DNA of 64,000 nt from JALZUE01 sp051251725 (lineage in GTDB: Bacteria; Pseudomonadota; Gammaproteobacteria; Enterobacterales; Alteromonadaceae): NCBI GenBank assembly GCA_051251725.1, contig JBPOFN010000002.1, positions 1 to 64,000 on the forward strand, written 5' to 3'. Position 1 is the first letter of the stretch. Each line of letters starts with the position of its first letter. Shown here in pieces: positions 26,883-35,860 of this stretch. The position numbers and the translations under genes were made by a program. The notes beneath the pieces were generated by a model. The model had not been told where the DNA came from. It saw only the letters and a list, made by a program, of their open reading frames with translations, and did no database searches.

Positions 26883-27672
26883 AAGTTGTTGGCTCAATTG
26901 TGTAGTTCTGATCGGTTTCAAATAACATTGCGGTTAATGGTTTATTACTGTATTCAAGCCCATGCGCTAATAATCCTGGCGCAGCAAATAGTTGCATGAT
27001 CGATGCGGCAGCTCTAGGTTGAAAGCCTAAGTCTGCAAGGATAGCTGCGGTGATCGTTGTTTTAGTGATACCAAAATTTTTAGGATAAATCTGAAATTGT
27101 AACTGGTATATCCAAGCAAAAACTTTACCGCCACCAGCATACGTTTTTAACTTATCTAACAAAATATTGGCGTAGGTGTCAGCATCACCATAAAGTTGAG
27201 TAATACTAGGTAGTTCATTGTTTAAAGCTTGTGCTACAAAGTTTACTGGCGGTTGATTGGCTGCTTTTCGCAAAAACCGGATTGTCGTTTCAACATTACC
27301 TGCGCCATCAAAACTGCCGCCATATACGCCTAAAGTAATAGGTAAGATATTAACCGTGTCTGACTTACCTGCGCCAGCAACAACACTAGCTTGTGCAGCT
27401 GGATGCCTTAACCCTGGATTAATAAGCGTAACCGCAAGTTTGTTAAATAGTAAGCTTTCTTTTGCCGTTGGCAGGTTGCCTTTGAGTAATAAAAAAAAGA
27501 CATCTAAAAAATGGCAGTTGTCTATTAAATCAAGATGGTCATAACCATGAATTAATTGTTGCTCAACATGGTACGGATTATGTTGAGGCGCTTGCTCAAA
27601 GGTGATTTTAGTTTCTAGTTTTGTCGCAAACTGATCGCCTCTGGATTTAACCTCACTAAACGATGATTTCAT
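26872..27672 (-). CDS. Citrate-synthase-fold protein A, altered active site
   Basis: A 266-residue citrate-synthase-superfamily protein, clearly different from protein B and not its missing half. NPGLRHPAAQASVVAGAG (85-102) and NILPITLGVYGGSFDGAGN (108-126) align with the ...HGGANE region, but the expected His is replaced (FDGAGN). The end, APGLLAHGLEYSNKPL, matches the family C-terminus (GWLAHWLE-type). The ATG overlaps the TonB-receptor stop by one base (TAATG) and its 3' end overlaps protein B by 11 bp, which indicates one operon. Function is unknown; a role in making a small carboxylate from the ThDP enzyme product is speculative. Confidence 0.7.
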   Translation of the reverse strand: MKSSFSEVKSRGDQFATKLETKITFEQAPQHNPYHVEQQLIHGYDHLDLIDNCHFLDVFFLLLKGNLPTAKESLLFNKLAVTLINPGLRHPAAQASVVAGAGKSDTVNILPITLGVYGGSFDGAGNVETTIRFLRKAANQPPVNFVAQALNNELPSITQLYGDADTYANILLDKLKTYAGGGKVFAWIYQLQFQIYPKNFGITKTTITAAILADLGFQPRAAASIMQLFAAPGLLAHGLEYSNKPLTAMLFETDQNYTIEPTTYEK

Positions 27673-29789
27673 TAAAAAATATACCTAACTTCACCAAATA
27701 AAATCCGCCCTGGTAATGGTAGATCATTGGGTAAATTAACAACCGCGCCATTATTAATTGAAGGCTCACGGGCATCTTCATCAAAAATATTTTTAGCGAT
27801 CAATGAAAGCTCAAAAGGTTGCTCATCGGGCGTCCATCTTACGGTAAAATCTGCCAACCAATAATCATCAATATCCGCACGTAAATCGCCAGAATTTCTT
27901 TTTCGATTTTGGACAAAATTATTTTTAAAATTGGCCCGTAAATCATCTGATATTCTCCAGTCTAATTGTAAATACCATTGCTGCTCGGGTACAAAGGCGA
28001 CATCAATATCAAGCGTTTGGTTTTCTGCTTTTGACCAAGCATAATTAGCCGCCAATTTAACTTGTTCATGCAACTGCCAATTTAGCTCTAATTCCGTGCC
28101 GTAAGCAATTTGTTTACCATAGTTTTGCGCGGTTGATGCCGATGCCCCTTCATTTGGAATAAATTGGATTATATCATCCCATTCATAACGGTAAAAATTC
28201 ACGATTGCGCCAAAACCACCGCTGGGGTGATAATCAAAAACTAACTCAGTGGTTTCCATTCTTTCGGGCTGAATATTAGGATTTCCTAACGCCGTTGGAT
28301 TGTTAATATTGCCTCGGTCAGCAAAAGAAGGCGCTCTAAAAGCCCGGCCATAAAGCAGCTTGGTTGATAGGTTTAAACTGGTCGACCAAACCAGTGCTAA
28401 CCTTGGATTCGTGGTACTGCCAAAATCAGAATAATCATCATAACGAACACCTGCCGTTAATTCCCAATCATTTGCTAAATTCCATACATCTTGGGCAAAC
28501 AAGTAACGGTTGATACGAGCGGTTTCTTCTAAAAAAATATACGGCGTATCAGATACATCTTGTAAAGGATCGCCTGGAATAATGACATTACCATCAGCTC
28601 CTAAACCAAAATTTTTACTTTCTTGCGTTCGGTATAAGTCACCTTTATAAACACCAGCTCCCACACGAATTGCATGTTTATCGATACCTGAATATGCCAG
28701 TGTCATATTTAATCGGCGATGTTTTTCCCAAACTTCTGGATTTCCAATAAAGCCCTGGGTGTAAGGTAAACCATGGCCCAAATCCGCGCCTTTGGGATAA
28801 ATGGAATAATTATTTTTAATTTCTGCCGTAGTATGAAAGTAAGCAGTTTGAACAGTTAACATAATCTCGTCATTAAGCTGTTTTTCATAATTTACATCAA
28901 GATTAAAACGCTCACTTTTTTGTCTAGCTTCTGGGTCTAAGGCCTCGCCTAAACCAGCACCAGCACCTAGTCCATCAATCAATTGATAGCCTGAACGTAA
29001 GGTAAAATCTAAATAATTAACTTCCCCTCTAAAATCAATATTTTCAGTAGCTAAACTTAATTGACCAGGCGCTTGACTAACATCCGTACCAAAAATAGAG
29101 TCTAAAAATGTTTGGCCATCAGCTGCGATACGTTTATCAGAACCATCGGTTTTATGATATTCAACAACTGCGGAATATTTTAACTCATTTTGCATACCTG
29201 CAAATGAAAGCCAAGCATCAGAGGTGCTATTTGAGCCAGCGCGAATAGACAACTCATTATTTAAGATATCATCAGCATTTTTAGTAATAATATTAATGAC
29301 CCCAGAAAATGCATCGGCCCCATACACGGCTGAGCCTGGACCGCGGATCACTTCAATACGACTGATCGCTTCAACGGGCATACCGCCCCAATTTTGATGT
29401 CTGTTGCCAACAAAGTTATTAGTTAATGGAATGCCGTTAACTAACATCAGTACTTGTGGGTTGTAGATACTATGCACACCACGAAAGCTATAAATAGGAT
29501 TATAATTAGTCGCATTGCGAGAAATATGCAGGCCAGGCACTGTTTCTAAAACATCATCAATGTCGGTCGCTCCCATATTTTTGATCTGGGTTGCAGTAAA
29601 TACTGAGGCAACAGCAGGGGCTTTATAAATTTGTGTTTTAACGCCGGTTGCTATTTCTACCATGCCTTCACTACCATAAAAATCATCAAAAAATTCAGCA
29701 GTGTCCATATCAGGATCTTCATACATTTCAGCATGGGCTAAAGGAAAAAGCGCCGTTAAAATGGATAAAGTCAGTACTTTTACATTCAT
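27672..29789 (-). CDS. TonB-dependent outer-membrane receptor (siderophore/colicin I receptor-like)
   Basis: The 705-residue receptor has a signal peptide cleaved near FPLAHA, a plug domain (~55-175: VASVFTATQIKNMGATDIDD, SFRGVHSIYNPQVLMLVNG, IEVIRGPGSAVYGADAFSG) and a 22-strand barrel ending in LFGEVRYIF with the terminal Phe. The short length and plug sequence are of the iron-complex/vitamin B12 receptor kind rather than the long polysaccharide receptors such as the one at 54815. It sits inside an operon with the ThDP enzyme (70 bp upstream) and two citrate-synthase-like proteins (coupled downstream). The ligand is not known. Confidence 0.88.
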   Translation of the reverse strand: MNVKVLTLSILTALFPLAHAEMYEDPDMDTAEFFDDFYGSEGMVEIATGVKTQIYKAPAVASVFTATQIKNMGATDIDDVLETVPGLHISRNATNYNPIYSFRGVHSIYNPQVLMLVNGIPLTNNFVGNRHQNWGGMPVEAISRIEVIRGPGSAVYGADAFSGVINIITKNADDILNNELSIRAGSNSTSDAWLSFAGMQNELKYSAVVEYHKTDGSDKRIAADGQTFLDSIFGTDVSQAPGQLSLATENIDFRGEVNYLDFTLRSGYQLIDGLGAGAGLGEALDPEARQKSERFNLDVNYEKQLNDEIMLTVQTAYFHTTAEIKNNYSIYPKGADLGHGLPYTQGFIGNPEVWEKHRRLNMTLAYSGIDKHAIRVGAGVYKGDLYRTQESKNFGLGADGNVIIPGDPLQDVSDTPYIFLEETARINRYLFAQDVWNLANDWELTAGVRYDDYSDFGSTTNPRLALVWSTSLNLSTKLLYGRAFRAPSFADRGNINNPTALGNPNIQPERMETTELVFDYHPSGGFGAIVNFYRYEWDDIIQFIPNEGASASTAQNYGKQIAYGTELELNWQLHEQVKLAANYAWSKAENQTLDIDVAFVPEQQWYLQLDWRISDDLRANFKNNFVQNRKRNSGDLRADIDDYWLADFTVRWTPDEQPFELSLIAKNIFDEDAREPSINNGAVVNLPNDLPLPGRILFGEVRYIF

Positions 29790-29859
29790 ATTAATACCTT
29801 TCTATTCTCTGTTTTTATTATTATTTTTATCGTCATGATCACAAAATAGCTAACACTGT

Positions 29860-31650
29860 TTATTTATCTGTTACTGCTAATCCCGTTAAAAACACGGCAC
29901 CTTGATTTAAATTTTTAACCCTGTCCATCATCGGCGGAACTTCTTCCGCATCAATTCTAATATCTAATAACGTGGGGCCGTCACCTGAAAAAATAGCCAC
30001 TAAATCTAAATCATCTAATTCACTTGGACTATTTATAATTTTCCCCTTCGCCCCCTGTGCAATAGCCAAGGCGGAAAAATCAACCGCATTCAACTGCCAA
30101 CCGATCGGCTCTGCCGCACTCATACGTTGACCAAACTTCACCATACCGTATGCACCATCATTAAGTACAATAAATAAAATTGGTAATTGATGCTGAACCG
30201 CAACACCAATTTCATGTGAACTCATCTGCCAAGCCCCATCGCCAACCAAACAAACATGCGGGACATTAGGATCATTAATTGACGAACCGATAACTGCGCC
30301 AACCGACCAAGCCATACTGCCAAAGCCCATCGCAATTCGGTAGGTTCCTATGTTTGATGAAGTCGTTAAATAATGCGTACCCCATGCCCAGATATTTCCT
30401 GCATCAAGAAAATAACGGGTTTCAAGCGGCATCTTATTAGTTAAATATGCCATTAATCGCTGCGGCTTAATAGGCGTTTCATTTGATAAACACTTTTCTT
30501 CATCGATTAAAGTCGTAAAACCACCAATTGCGTTTTTTTGACAGTCTAATTCTAGCCCTTGCCACGTTCGGCTCCAGCTTTGTTGCGAGAGTTTATTTAA
30601 CAGCCGTGTGACAATACCTTTTAAATGGCCACAAACATGTAATTTAGCCATAGGGCTACGACTAAAGTTTTCAACAGAAGAGTCAATATGAATAAGTTTT
30701 TCATTTAAAATATCATCCGGCAAGCCACCAATACCGGTTTCAGTAATCGAAGTACCAAAAGCTAACACTAACTCAATTTCAGGATTTTTAAATAAACTGG
30801 TGGCAGATTGATGGCCGGCATAACCATAAACGCCGCGATAAAGCGGATGTTTTTCATTAACCCAGCGTTTCCCCATTGGGCCTGAAACAAAAGGTGCATT
30901 TAGCGTTTCCGCGAGTTGTTCGAGCTCTTTATAAGCTTGACCACAACCGTGACCAATAAATAAAACAATTTTATCGACCGCTAACACTTGCTGAATTAAT
31001 TTTTCAACCGCTTGTGTATCTTCAAGTGACGGTTTATTCATTAAATAATTGATATGCAGGTTCGGTGATGTTGGGCCATATGGCATTCTCAGTACATCTG
31101 ACGGGATACTAAGATGAACTGGACCTTTCGGGGATTGCACAGCATTCATTAAGGCTGAGATCAATTTACTTTCTAATTGTTGCTCATGCGAGACTAAGGC
31201 ATTAAATTTAGTGCAATGCTTAAAAATACCGACAGTATCAATAGCCGTTTCGCTTGAGTCTTGTAACGATTTTTTTCCAAATTTAGGTAAAGCTGTTTGT
31301 GCGGTGATCACCAACATTGGCGTTTTATCCACCGAAGCCGATGCAACACCAGTAATTAAATTAGTGGCTCCAGGCCCAGTTGTAGAACAAACAACGCCTA
31401 ACTTACCGGTTTCACGATGATAGCCATCAGCCATAAAAGCGGCTGCACATTCATGCCGAGCAATAATAACTTTAGGCCCGCCGCGCCGCTCTGAGCGAGC
31501 TAAGGCGTTAAATAACGGCTCAATCGCGCCACCGGGCACACCAAAAACATACTCAACGCCTAATTGATTTAAATACTCCAAAATCAAATCAGCGTAATCA
31601 ACAATATCGGGTACTTCACTATCCTGATTTATACAACTTTTTTCAGTCAC
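29860..31650 (-). CDS. Thiamine-diphosphate-dependent enzyme, acetolactate-synthase-like
   Basis: The 596-residue protein has the three-domain architecture of acetolactate synthase-type enzymes: an N-terminal Pyr domain with catalytic Glu in RHECAAAFMADG, a middle domain, and a C-terminal PP domain with the ThDP/Mg motif GDGAWQMSSHE...NDGAYGM. No FAD-independent subfamily marker identifies the substrate; carboligation or decarboxylation of a 2-oxo acid is expected. Start is GTG at 31650, with AAGGTAA upstream. No small regulatory subunit (ilvH) is nearby, so it is unlikely to be the housekeeping valine enzyme. It heads the four-gene minus-strand block. Confidence 0.82.
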   Translation of the reverse strand: MTEKSCINQDSEVPDIVDYADLILEYLNQLGVEYVFGVPGGAIEPLFNALARSERRGGPKVIIARHECAAAFMADGYHRETGKLGVVCSTTGPGATNLITGVASASVDKTPMLVITAQTALPKFGKKSLQDSSETAIDTVGIFKHCTKFNALVSHEQQLESKLISALMNAVQSPKGPVHLSIPSDVLRMPYGPTSPNLHINYLMNKPSLEDTQAVEKLIQQVLAVDKIVLFIGHGCGQAYKELEQLAETLNAPFVSGPMGKRWVNEKHPLYRGVYGYAGHQSATSLFKNPEIELVLAFGTSITETGIGGLPDDILNEKLIHIDSSVENFSRSPMAKLHVCGHLKGIVTRLLNKLSQQSWSRTWQGLELDCQKNAIGGFTTLIDEEKCLSNETPIKPQRLMAYLTNKMPLETRYFLDAGNIWAWGTHYLTTSSNIGTYRIAMGFGSMAWSVGAVIGSSINDPNVPHVCLVGDGAWQMSSHEIGVAVQHQLPILFIVLNDGAYGMVKFGQRMSAAEPIGWQLNAVDFSALAIAQGAKGKIINSPSELDDLDLVAIFSGDGPTLLDIRIDAEEVPPMMDRVKNLNQGAVFLTGLAVTDK

Positions 31651-32078
31651 GGCATTACCTTATCAATGGTTAATTATGTATTGTCCTTAATGAATAAGCT
31701 CTTTCCTTTTAGCCTCTAGTGCATTATAAATTCGTCGCTTATCGTAATATTTATAGCGTTCCTAAATAATATTATTAAGCATAGTACTTCAATTACATTA
31801 ACTTATTAATAATACTATTATTTTTAATCGATGCTGGCATTGTTTTTTTAATACTAATTGATAAAAACAGGGCCACGAATTACTTTCATCAATAAAACAA
31901 AGGTAGGATTATTATATACATAAGGTAAGTCAGTTAAGTGTTATTTGATCGTACATTTGAAAATCATAATTTAAAAACAACTTAGCCTAATAACAGCAAG
32001 GGCTAGGATTAAACTCAACATATAGAAACTCAGTTATTTCACTTTTTTACTTGTATTAAATAACAAGCACACATAATA
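31651..32078. other. Promoter region of the ThDP/TonB/citrate-synthase-like operon
   Basis: No gene. The region is very AT-rich and must hold the operon promoter. A 7-1-7 inverted repeat AATAATA-C-TATTATT lies at 31808-31822; it has the spacing of a Fur box but poor base match, so I do not call it one. Confidence 0.5.
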
Positions 32079-32098
32079 TACTGTACATACAAACAGTG
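32079..32098 (+). promoter_or_regulatory. LexA (SOS) box of recN
   Basis: CTGT (32081-32084), 8 bp, ACAG (32093-32096): the canonical CTGT-N8-ACAG, flanked TA...TG, 15 bp upstream of the recN ATG. recN is a strongly SOS-regulated gene in gammaproteobacteria. Confidence 0.88.
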
Positions 32099-32112
32099 CA
32101 TGAGTAATTATT

Positions 32113-33777
32113 ATGCTTTTACAACTAAACATTAAAAACTTCGCTATTGTCCGCTCGCTTGAATTAGAGTGGCGAAATGGCATGACCACCATTACCGGCG
32201 AAACCGGTGCCGGTAAATCAATCGCAATTGACGCGTTAGGTTTATGCTTAGGCGCCCGAGCTGTGACTAATGTTGTAAGACCAAATACTACCAAAGCAGA
32301 ATTGTCAGCAACCTTTGCCGTTAATAACAATTTAATCGCCAAACAATGGTTAATCAATCATGACTTAATGGAAGATGACGAATGCATATTGCGGCGCGTA
32401 GTTTCCGCCGAAGGTCGTTCTCGTGCTTATATCAATGGCAGCCAAGTCCCGTTAACGCAATTAAAAGAATTAGGGGCAACTTTACTTAGCATCCATGGCC
32501 AGCATGATCACCAACTGATTGTAAAAAGTAGTGAGCAACGCAGAATGCTTGATGCCTATGCTGATCACAAAGAGCTAGGCGACGACGTAAAATATTATTA
32601 TCAGCAATGGCATAAACTCTCCAAAGAATGTGATCTATTACAACAAGCAAAGTCTGAACGAGTGGCAAAACAAGAGTTACTGCAGTACCAAGTACGAGAG
32701 TTAGATGAGTTTTCTATTCAAACCGGTGAATTTGAACAATTAGAAAAAGATTATAAACGCCACAGCAACGCACAAGATATTTTAAATAAAACCTTAGCAA
32801 CGCTGCATCAACTTAGTGAAAATGAACAATTTAACGTTATTGACAACTTACGCCAATGCAGTGAAAACCTTAATCTGTTATGCGAAATAGATGCAGAATT
32901 AAACAATACCGCAGCAATTTTATCTGAAGCTTTAGTGCAAATTGAAGAAGCGAATAATGATTTAAGTCACTATTATGAAAAATTAGAGTTAGACCCTGAA
33001 GCTTTTAGTATTTTAGAAGAGCGCTACTCCTTAGCAATCAAGCTGGCTAAAAAACATCAAGTGCGACCTGAAAACCTCACCGAATATCATCAAGAACTTA
33101 CCGTGCAATTAGCGGCTATGGGTAATGATGAAACGCGCTTAAATAATATTATTATTGAAATAGAACACGCTAAAGTGAGTTATTTTAAAGCGGCTAAAGT
33201 CCTTTCTGAATCTCGAGTAGCTTCCGCTCATATTTTAAGTGAGAAAATTAGCCAAAGCATGCATGAGTTAAATATGCCAAACGGCATTTTTCAAATTTCT
33301 GTTAATGCAAAAAATCAAGACACCTTGACCATTCATGGTTTCGATGACGTTGAGTTTTTAGTGAGTATCAACCCAGGCCAGCAGCTAGAGTCAATGCACA
33401 AAGTAGCATCCGGTGGTGAGTTATCAAGAATTAGCTTAGCAATGCAGGTTATTTTAGCCGGCAAAGTTATTTCACCAACATTAATTTTTGATGAAGTTGA
33501 TGTTGGCATAAGTGGCCCTACCGCTGCAATGGTTGGTGAAAAATTACAACAGCTAGCCGCAAACACCCAAATTATTTGTGTTACCCATTTACCGCAAGTA
33601 GCTTGTAAGGGGCATCAGCAAATGTTTGTTGCTAAATTAACTGACGGCGAACATACCGAAACAACAGTAACTGAACTAAGTTCACAAGCACGAGTCCAAG
33701 AAATTGCAAGACTGCTAGCCGGCAACAAAATATCAGAGCACAGTTTAGCCAATGCCAAAGAATTACTCGCAAGTTAA
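32113..33777 (+). CDS. recN: DNA repair protein RecN
   Basis: RecN is an SMC-like ATPase that helps hold and repair double-strand breaks with RecA. The 554-residue protein starts LLQLNIKNFAIVRSLELEW, has Walker A GETGAGKSIAIDALG (35-49 region), two coiled-coil arms (~150-370), the signature-like ASGGELSRISLAMQVIL and Walker B LIFDEVDVGISG, then CVTHLPQVA. The LexA box directly upstream supports SOS induction. It is followed by bamE as expected. Confidence 0.97.
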   Translation: MLLQLNIKNFAIVRSLELEWRNGMTTITGETGAGKSIAIDALGLCLGARAVTNVVRPNTTKAELSATFAVNNNLIAKQWLINHDLMEDDECILRRVVSAEGRSRAYINGSQVPLTQLKELGATLLSIHGQHDHQLIVKSSEQRRMLDAYADHKELGDDVKYYYQQWHKLSKECDLLQQAKSERVAKQELLQYQVRELDEFSIQTGEFEQLEKDYKRHSNAQDILNKTLATLHQLSENEQFNVIDNLRQCSENLNLLCEIDAELNNTAAILSEALVQIEEANNDLSHYYEKLELDPEAFSILEERYSLAIKLAKKHQVRPENLTEYHQELTVQLAAMGNDETRLNNIIIEIEHAKVSYFKAAKVLSESRVASAHILSEKISQSMHELNMPNGIFQISVNAKNQDTLTIHGFDDVEFLVSINPGQQLESMHKVASGGELSRISLAMQVILAGKVISPTLIFDEVDVGISGPTAAMVGEKLQQLAANTQIICVTHLPQVACKGHQQMFVAKLTDGEHTETTVTELSSQARVQEIARLLAGNKISEHSLANAKELLAS

Positions 33778-33860
33778 TGAAAATTTCGAACAAATAACTT
33801 TGAATAACAACCTTTGCTTGGTTATTATGCAGTGCTTAAATTAAAAGGTACGTTATTTCC

Positions 33861-34208
33861 ATGTTACAAAAATTACTTATTATTGTTTTTATTTTCTCGG
33901 TTTCTGCCTGTTCTAGCTGGGTTTATCGTATTGATGTTCCGCAAGGAAACTATCTTGATAAGAAAGGTGTTGAACAACTGCAAATAGGTATGACCAAAGA
34001 ACAAGTTAAATTTGTTTTAGGTAGCCCTGTTGTTGTTGATAGCTTTAATGACGATGTTTGGCATTACGTTTACCGTTTTAAATCAGGTAGAGATGAATCC
34101 TTTAATATTGAAAAGCTATTTGTTGTTAAGTTCAATCAAGGTAAATTATTTGATGCCACTGGTGATTTTGAATTACCTGAGTCGTTCAATACCCCGATGG
34201 AAAATTAA
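33861..34208 (+). CDS. bamE: Outer membrane protein assembly factor BamE
   Basis: BamE (SmpA/OmlA) is a small lipoprotein of the BAM complex that inserts beta-barrel proteins. The 115-residue protein has a lipoprotein signal with VSACSS (lipid-attached Cys17), then the SmpA/OmlA fold: YRIDVPQGNYLDKKGVEQL, IGMTKEQVKFVLGSP and VWHYVYRF. Position between recN and rnfH is the conserved one. Confidence 0.96.
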   Translation: MLQKLLIIVFIFSVSACSSWVYRIDVPQGNYLDKKGVEQLQIGMTKEQVKFVLGSPVVVDSFNDDVWHYVYRFKSGRDESFNIEKLFVVKFNQGKLFDATGDFELPESFNTPMEN

Positions 34209-34296
34209 ACCAGACTATTGGTCAAACTTAATCGAGGTGAAATACTATAAATATTTTTGCCTGTGATTAACAAACCACTAAGCCCGAATAAATACT

Positions 34297-34324
34297 AGGC
34301 AGATAGATTAAATTTTATCTGCCT
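34297..34324. terminator. Bidirectional terminator between bamE and rnfH
   Basis: AGGCAGATA (34297-34305) / TATCTGCCT (34316-34324) with T-rich flank on the plus strand. The right arm touches the rnfH stop codon, so the hairpin serves bamE and possibly rnfH. Confidence 0.75.
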
Positions 34325-34725
34325 TATTTTTTACCTCTTAATGGGTTGACTCGCCCGCCAGTAACTTTATCAGCTCGCCCCTCTTCTTTAGCTTTTTCAG
34401 CTCTTCGTTTACGTACCTCTTTTGGATCCGCAATCAATGGCCGATAAATTTCAATACGATCTAAATCAATTAACTCTGCGGTTAATTTAACGGCATGATT
34501 CCACACCCCTACTTTATTAACCTCGAGATCAATTTCATCAAACATAGCTAAAATACCAGAGATTTTAATTGCTTGTTCAACAGTTGTACCTTGCTCGACA
34601 GTAAGTGACATTAATTCTTGCTTTGTTGGCGTGCCATAAACTAATTCAATATGAATTTGCTCTGCACTCCCTTGAACATCCGCAGACTGGATATCAGCAG
34701 TTTGTAAATCAGACATGATTGGCAT
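34324..34725 (-). CDS. rnfH: RnfH/RatB family protein
   Basis: A 133-residue ubiquitin-fold-like (MoaD/ThiS superfamily) protein of the RnfH family, next to ratA as usual. The core is IHIELVYGTPTKQELMSLTV...VEQAIKISGI...DRIEIYRPLIADPKEVRKRRAEKA, followed by a basic tail. The N-terminus before QGSAEQ is long and partly repetitive (DLQTADIQSADVQ); Met1 or Met4 may be the start. It overlaps ratA by 17 bp. Its exact function is not established. Confidence 0.88.
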   Translation of the reverse strand: MPIMSDLQTADIQSADVQGSAEQIHIELVYGTPTKQELMSLTVEQGTTVEQAIKISGILAMFDEIDLEVNKVGVWNHAVKLTAELIDLDRIEIYRPLIADPKEVRKRRAEKAKEEGRADKVTGGRVNPLRGKK

Positions 34726-35149
34726 AAACCTCTTTTGCTCTTAATGTAAAAGCCTGGACAATATTATGAGTTAAATGAGTAAAAACATTACCAAAGGCCA
34801 AGGCCAATAATTTATTAGAAAACTCGTAGTCTAATTCAAAGTGAATTTTACAAGCTTCGTCCGATAACGGCGTTAAACGCCACTGTCCGGTAAGGTATTT
34901 AAACGGGCCATCAACGAGGGATAGCGTTACCGACTCATTTTCTTTTAGGGTGTTTTTTGTTGTAAACCATTTTTTCAAGCCACCTTTTGCCACTAATAAA
35001 GCAGCCGTCATTGAATTTTCTGACGCTGTTATTATTTTACTATCGCCACAATCAGGCACAAATAACGGGTAATTATTCACGTCATTAATTAATTGGTACA
35101 TTTCTTCGGCACTATGCATTACAAGTGCACTACGGCTTATCGTTGGCAT
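34709..35149 (-). CDS. ratA: Ubiquinone-binding START-domain protein RatA
   Basis: RatA belongs to the Coq10/START-like family. In E. coli it has been described as a toxin blocking 70S formation, and Coq10 homologues bind ubiquinone. The 146-residue protein shows the family pattern: MPTISRSALVMHSAEEMYQL, NNYPLFVPDCGDSKII, WRLTPLSDEACKIHFELDYEF and GNVFTHLTHNIVQAFTLRAK. It is divergent from smpB and overlaps rnfH. Confidence 0.92.
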   Translation of the reverse strand: MPTISRSALVMHSAEEMYQLINDVNNYPLFVPDCGDSKIITASENSMTAALLVAKGGLKKWFTTKNTLKENESVTLSLVDGPFKYLTGQWRLTPLSDEACKIHFELDYEFSNKLLALAFGNVFTHLTHNIVQAFTLRAKEVYANHV

Positions 35150-35237
35150 TTATACTCCTATTACAACCGCTATTATAATATCAAAGCACTGAGGAAATCG
35201 CACCAGAGTTAATTAACTATCTTTAAAATATGAATTA

Positions 35238-35269
35238 TTGATTTAAAAGAAAAATTTTCTCCGTATAAT
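35238..35269 (+). promoter_or_regulatory. smpB promoter, -10 overlapping the first Met codon
   Basis: A perfect -10 TATAAT lies at 35264-35269, with TTGATT (35238-35243) upstream at a long 20-bp spacing. Transcription should start near 35276, past the ATG at 35268, so that ATG cannot be used from this promoter. Confidence 0.6.
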
Positions 35270-35279
35270 GTGCCGTATT

Positions 35280-35774
35280 ATGGCAAAGACAAAATCTAAA
35301 AATAAATCTAACAGCAATACTATTGCGTTAAATAAAAAAGCAAGGCACAACTATACCCTAACTGACAAGTTCGAAGCAGGTATGAGTTTACAAGGCTGGG
35401 AGATCAAAAGTATTCGTAGCGGTAAAGCGAATATTTCTGATTGTTACGTCTTTATTAAAGACCGACAAGCATATTTAGTTGGTGCGGAAATTATGCCGCT
35501 CAACCAAGCTTCAAGCCACGTTGTGTGTGATCCTAATCGTGATCGTAAATTACTTTTAAATAAACGAGAACTCGACAAACTTTCAGGTGCAGTAGAGCGT
35601 GATGGCTATTCACTAATCGCTACCGCCATGTACTGGAAAAAATGTTGGGTAAAACTTGAGTTCTATTTAGGTAAAGGTAAAAAAGATCACGACAAACGAT
35701 CTGATATTAAAGACCGCGAATGGCAGGTTGAAAAAGGACGCGCCATGAAGAACAAAAACTTAAACAAAGATTAA
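35280..35774 (+). CDS. smpB: SsrA-binding protein SmpB
   Basis: SmpB binds tmRNA and brings it to stalled ribosomes for trans-translation. The 164-residue product is of family length, with ALNKKARHNYTL, GMSLQGWEIKSIRSGKANIS, SSHVVCDPNRDRKLLLN and the C-terminal KGKKDHDKRSDIKDREWQ tail that enters the mRNA channel. I choose ATG at 35280 since the earlier ATG (35268) overlaps a -10 box. With the predicted transcription start only ~4 nt upstream, the mRNA could be leaderless. ssrA follows. Confidence 0.95.
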   Translation: MAKTKSKNKSNSNTIALNKKARHNYTLTDKFEAGMSLQGWEIKSIRSGKANISDCYVFIKDRQAYLVGAEIMPLNQASSHVVCDPNRDRKLLLNKRELDKLSGAVERDGYSLIATAMYWKKCWVKLEFYLGKGKKDHDKRSDIKDREWQVEKGRAMKNKNLNKD

Positions 35775-35800
35775 GCAAAAACTGGTTAAAAATTATCACG

Positions 35801-35829
35801 TTGTGTATTGCTTAAAAGCCGAGTACAAT
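35801..35829 (+). promoter_or_regulatory. ssrA promoter
   Basis: TTGTGT (35801-35806), 17-bp spacer, TACAAT (35824-35829). Transcription would start near 35836, giving a ~25-nt 5' leader removed by RNase P. Confidence 0.65.
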
Positions 35830-35860
35830 TGGCTTTAAAGCTTAACCAGCTTTACAACTT

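Noticed and set aside
26070..27672. Two adjacent citrate-synthase-like frames taken as one gene split by a frameshift
   Set aside because: Both contain overlapping parts of the same fold, including separate C-terminal regions, and they are joined by a normal ATG/stop overlap; they are paralogous proteins, not two halves.
31808..31822. Fur box upstream of the TonB/ThDP operon
   Set aside because: It has 7-1-7 symmetry but lacks the GATAAT/ATTATC bases; in such AT-rich DNA it can arise by chance.
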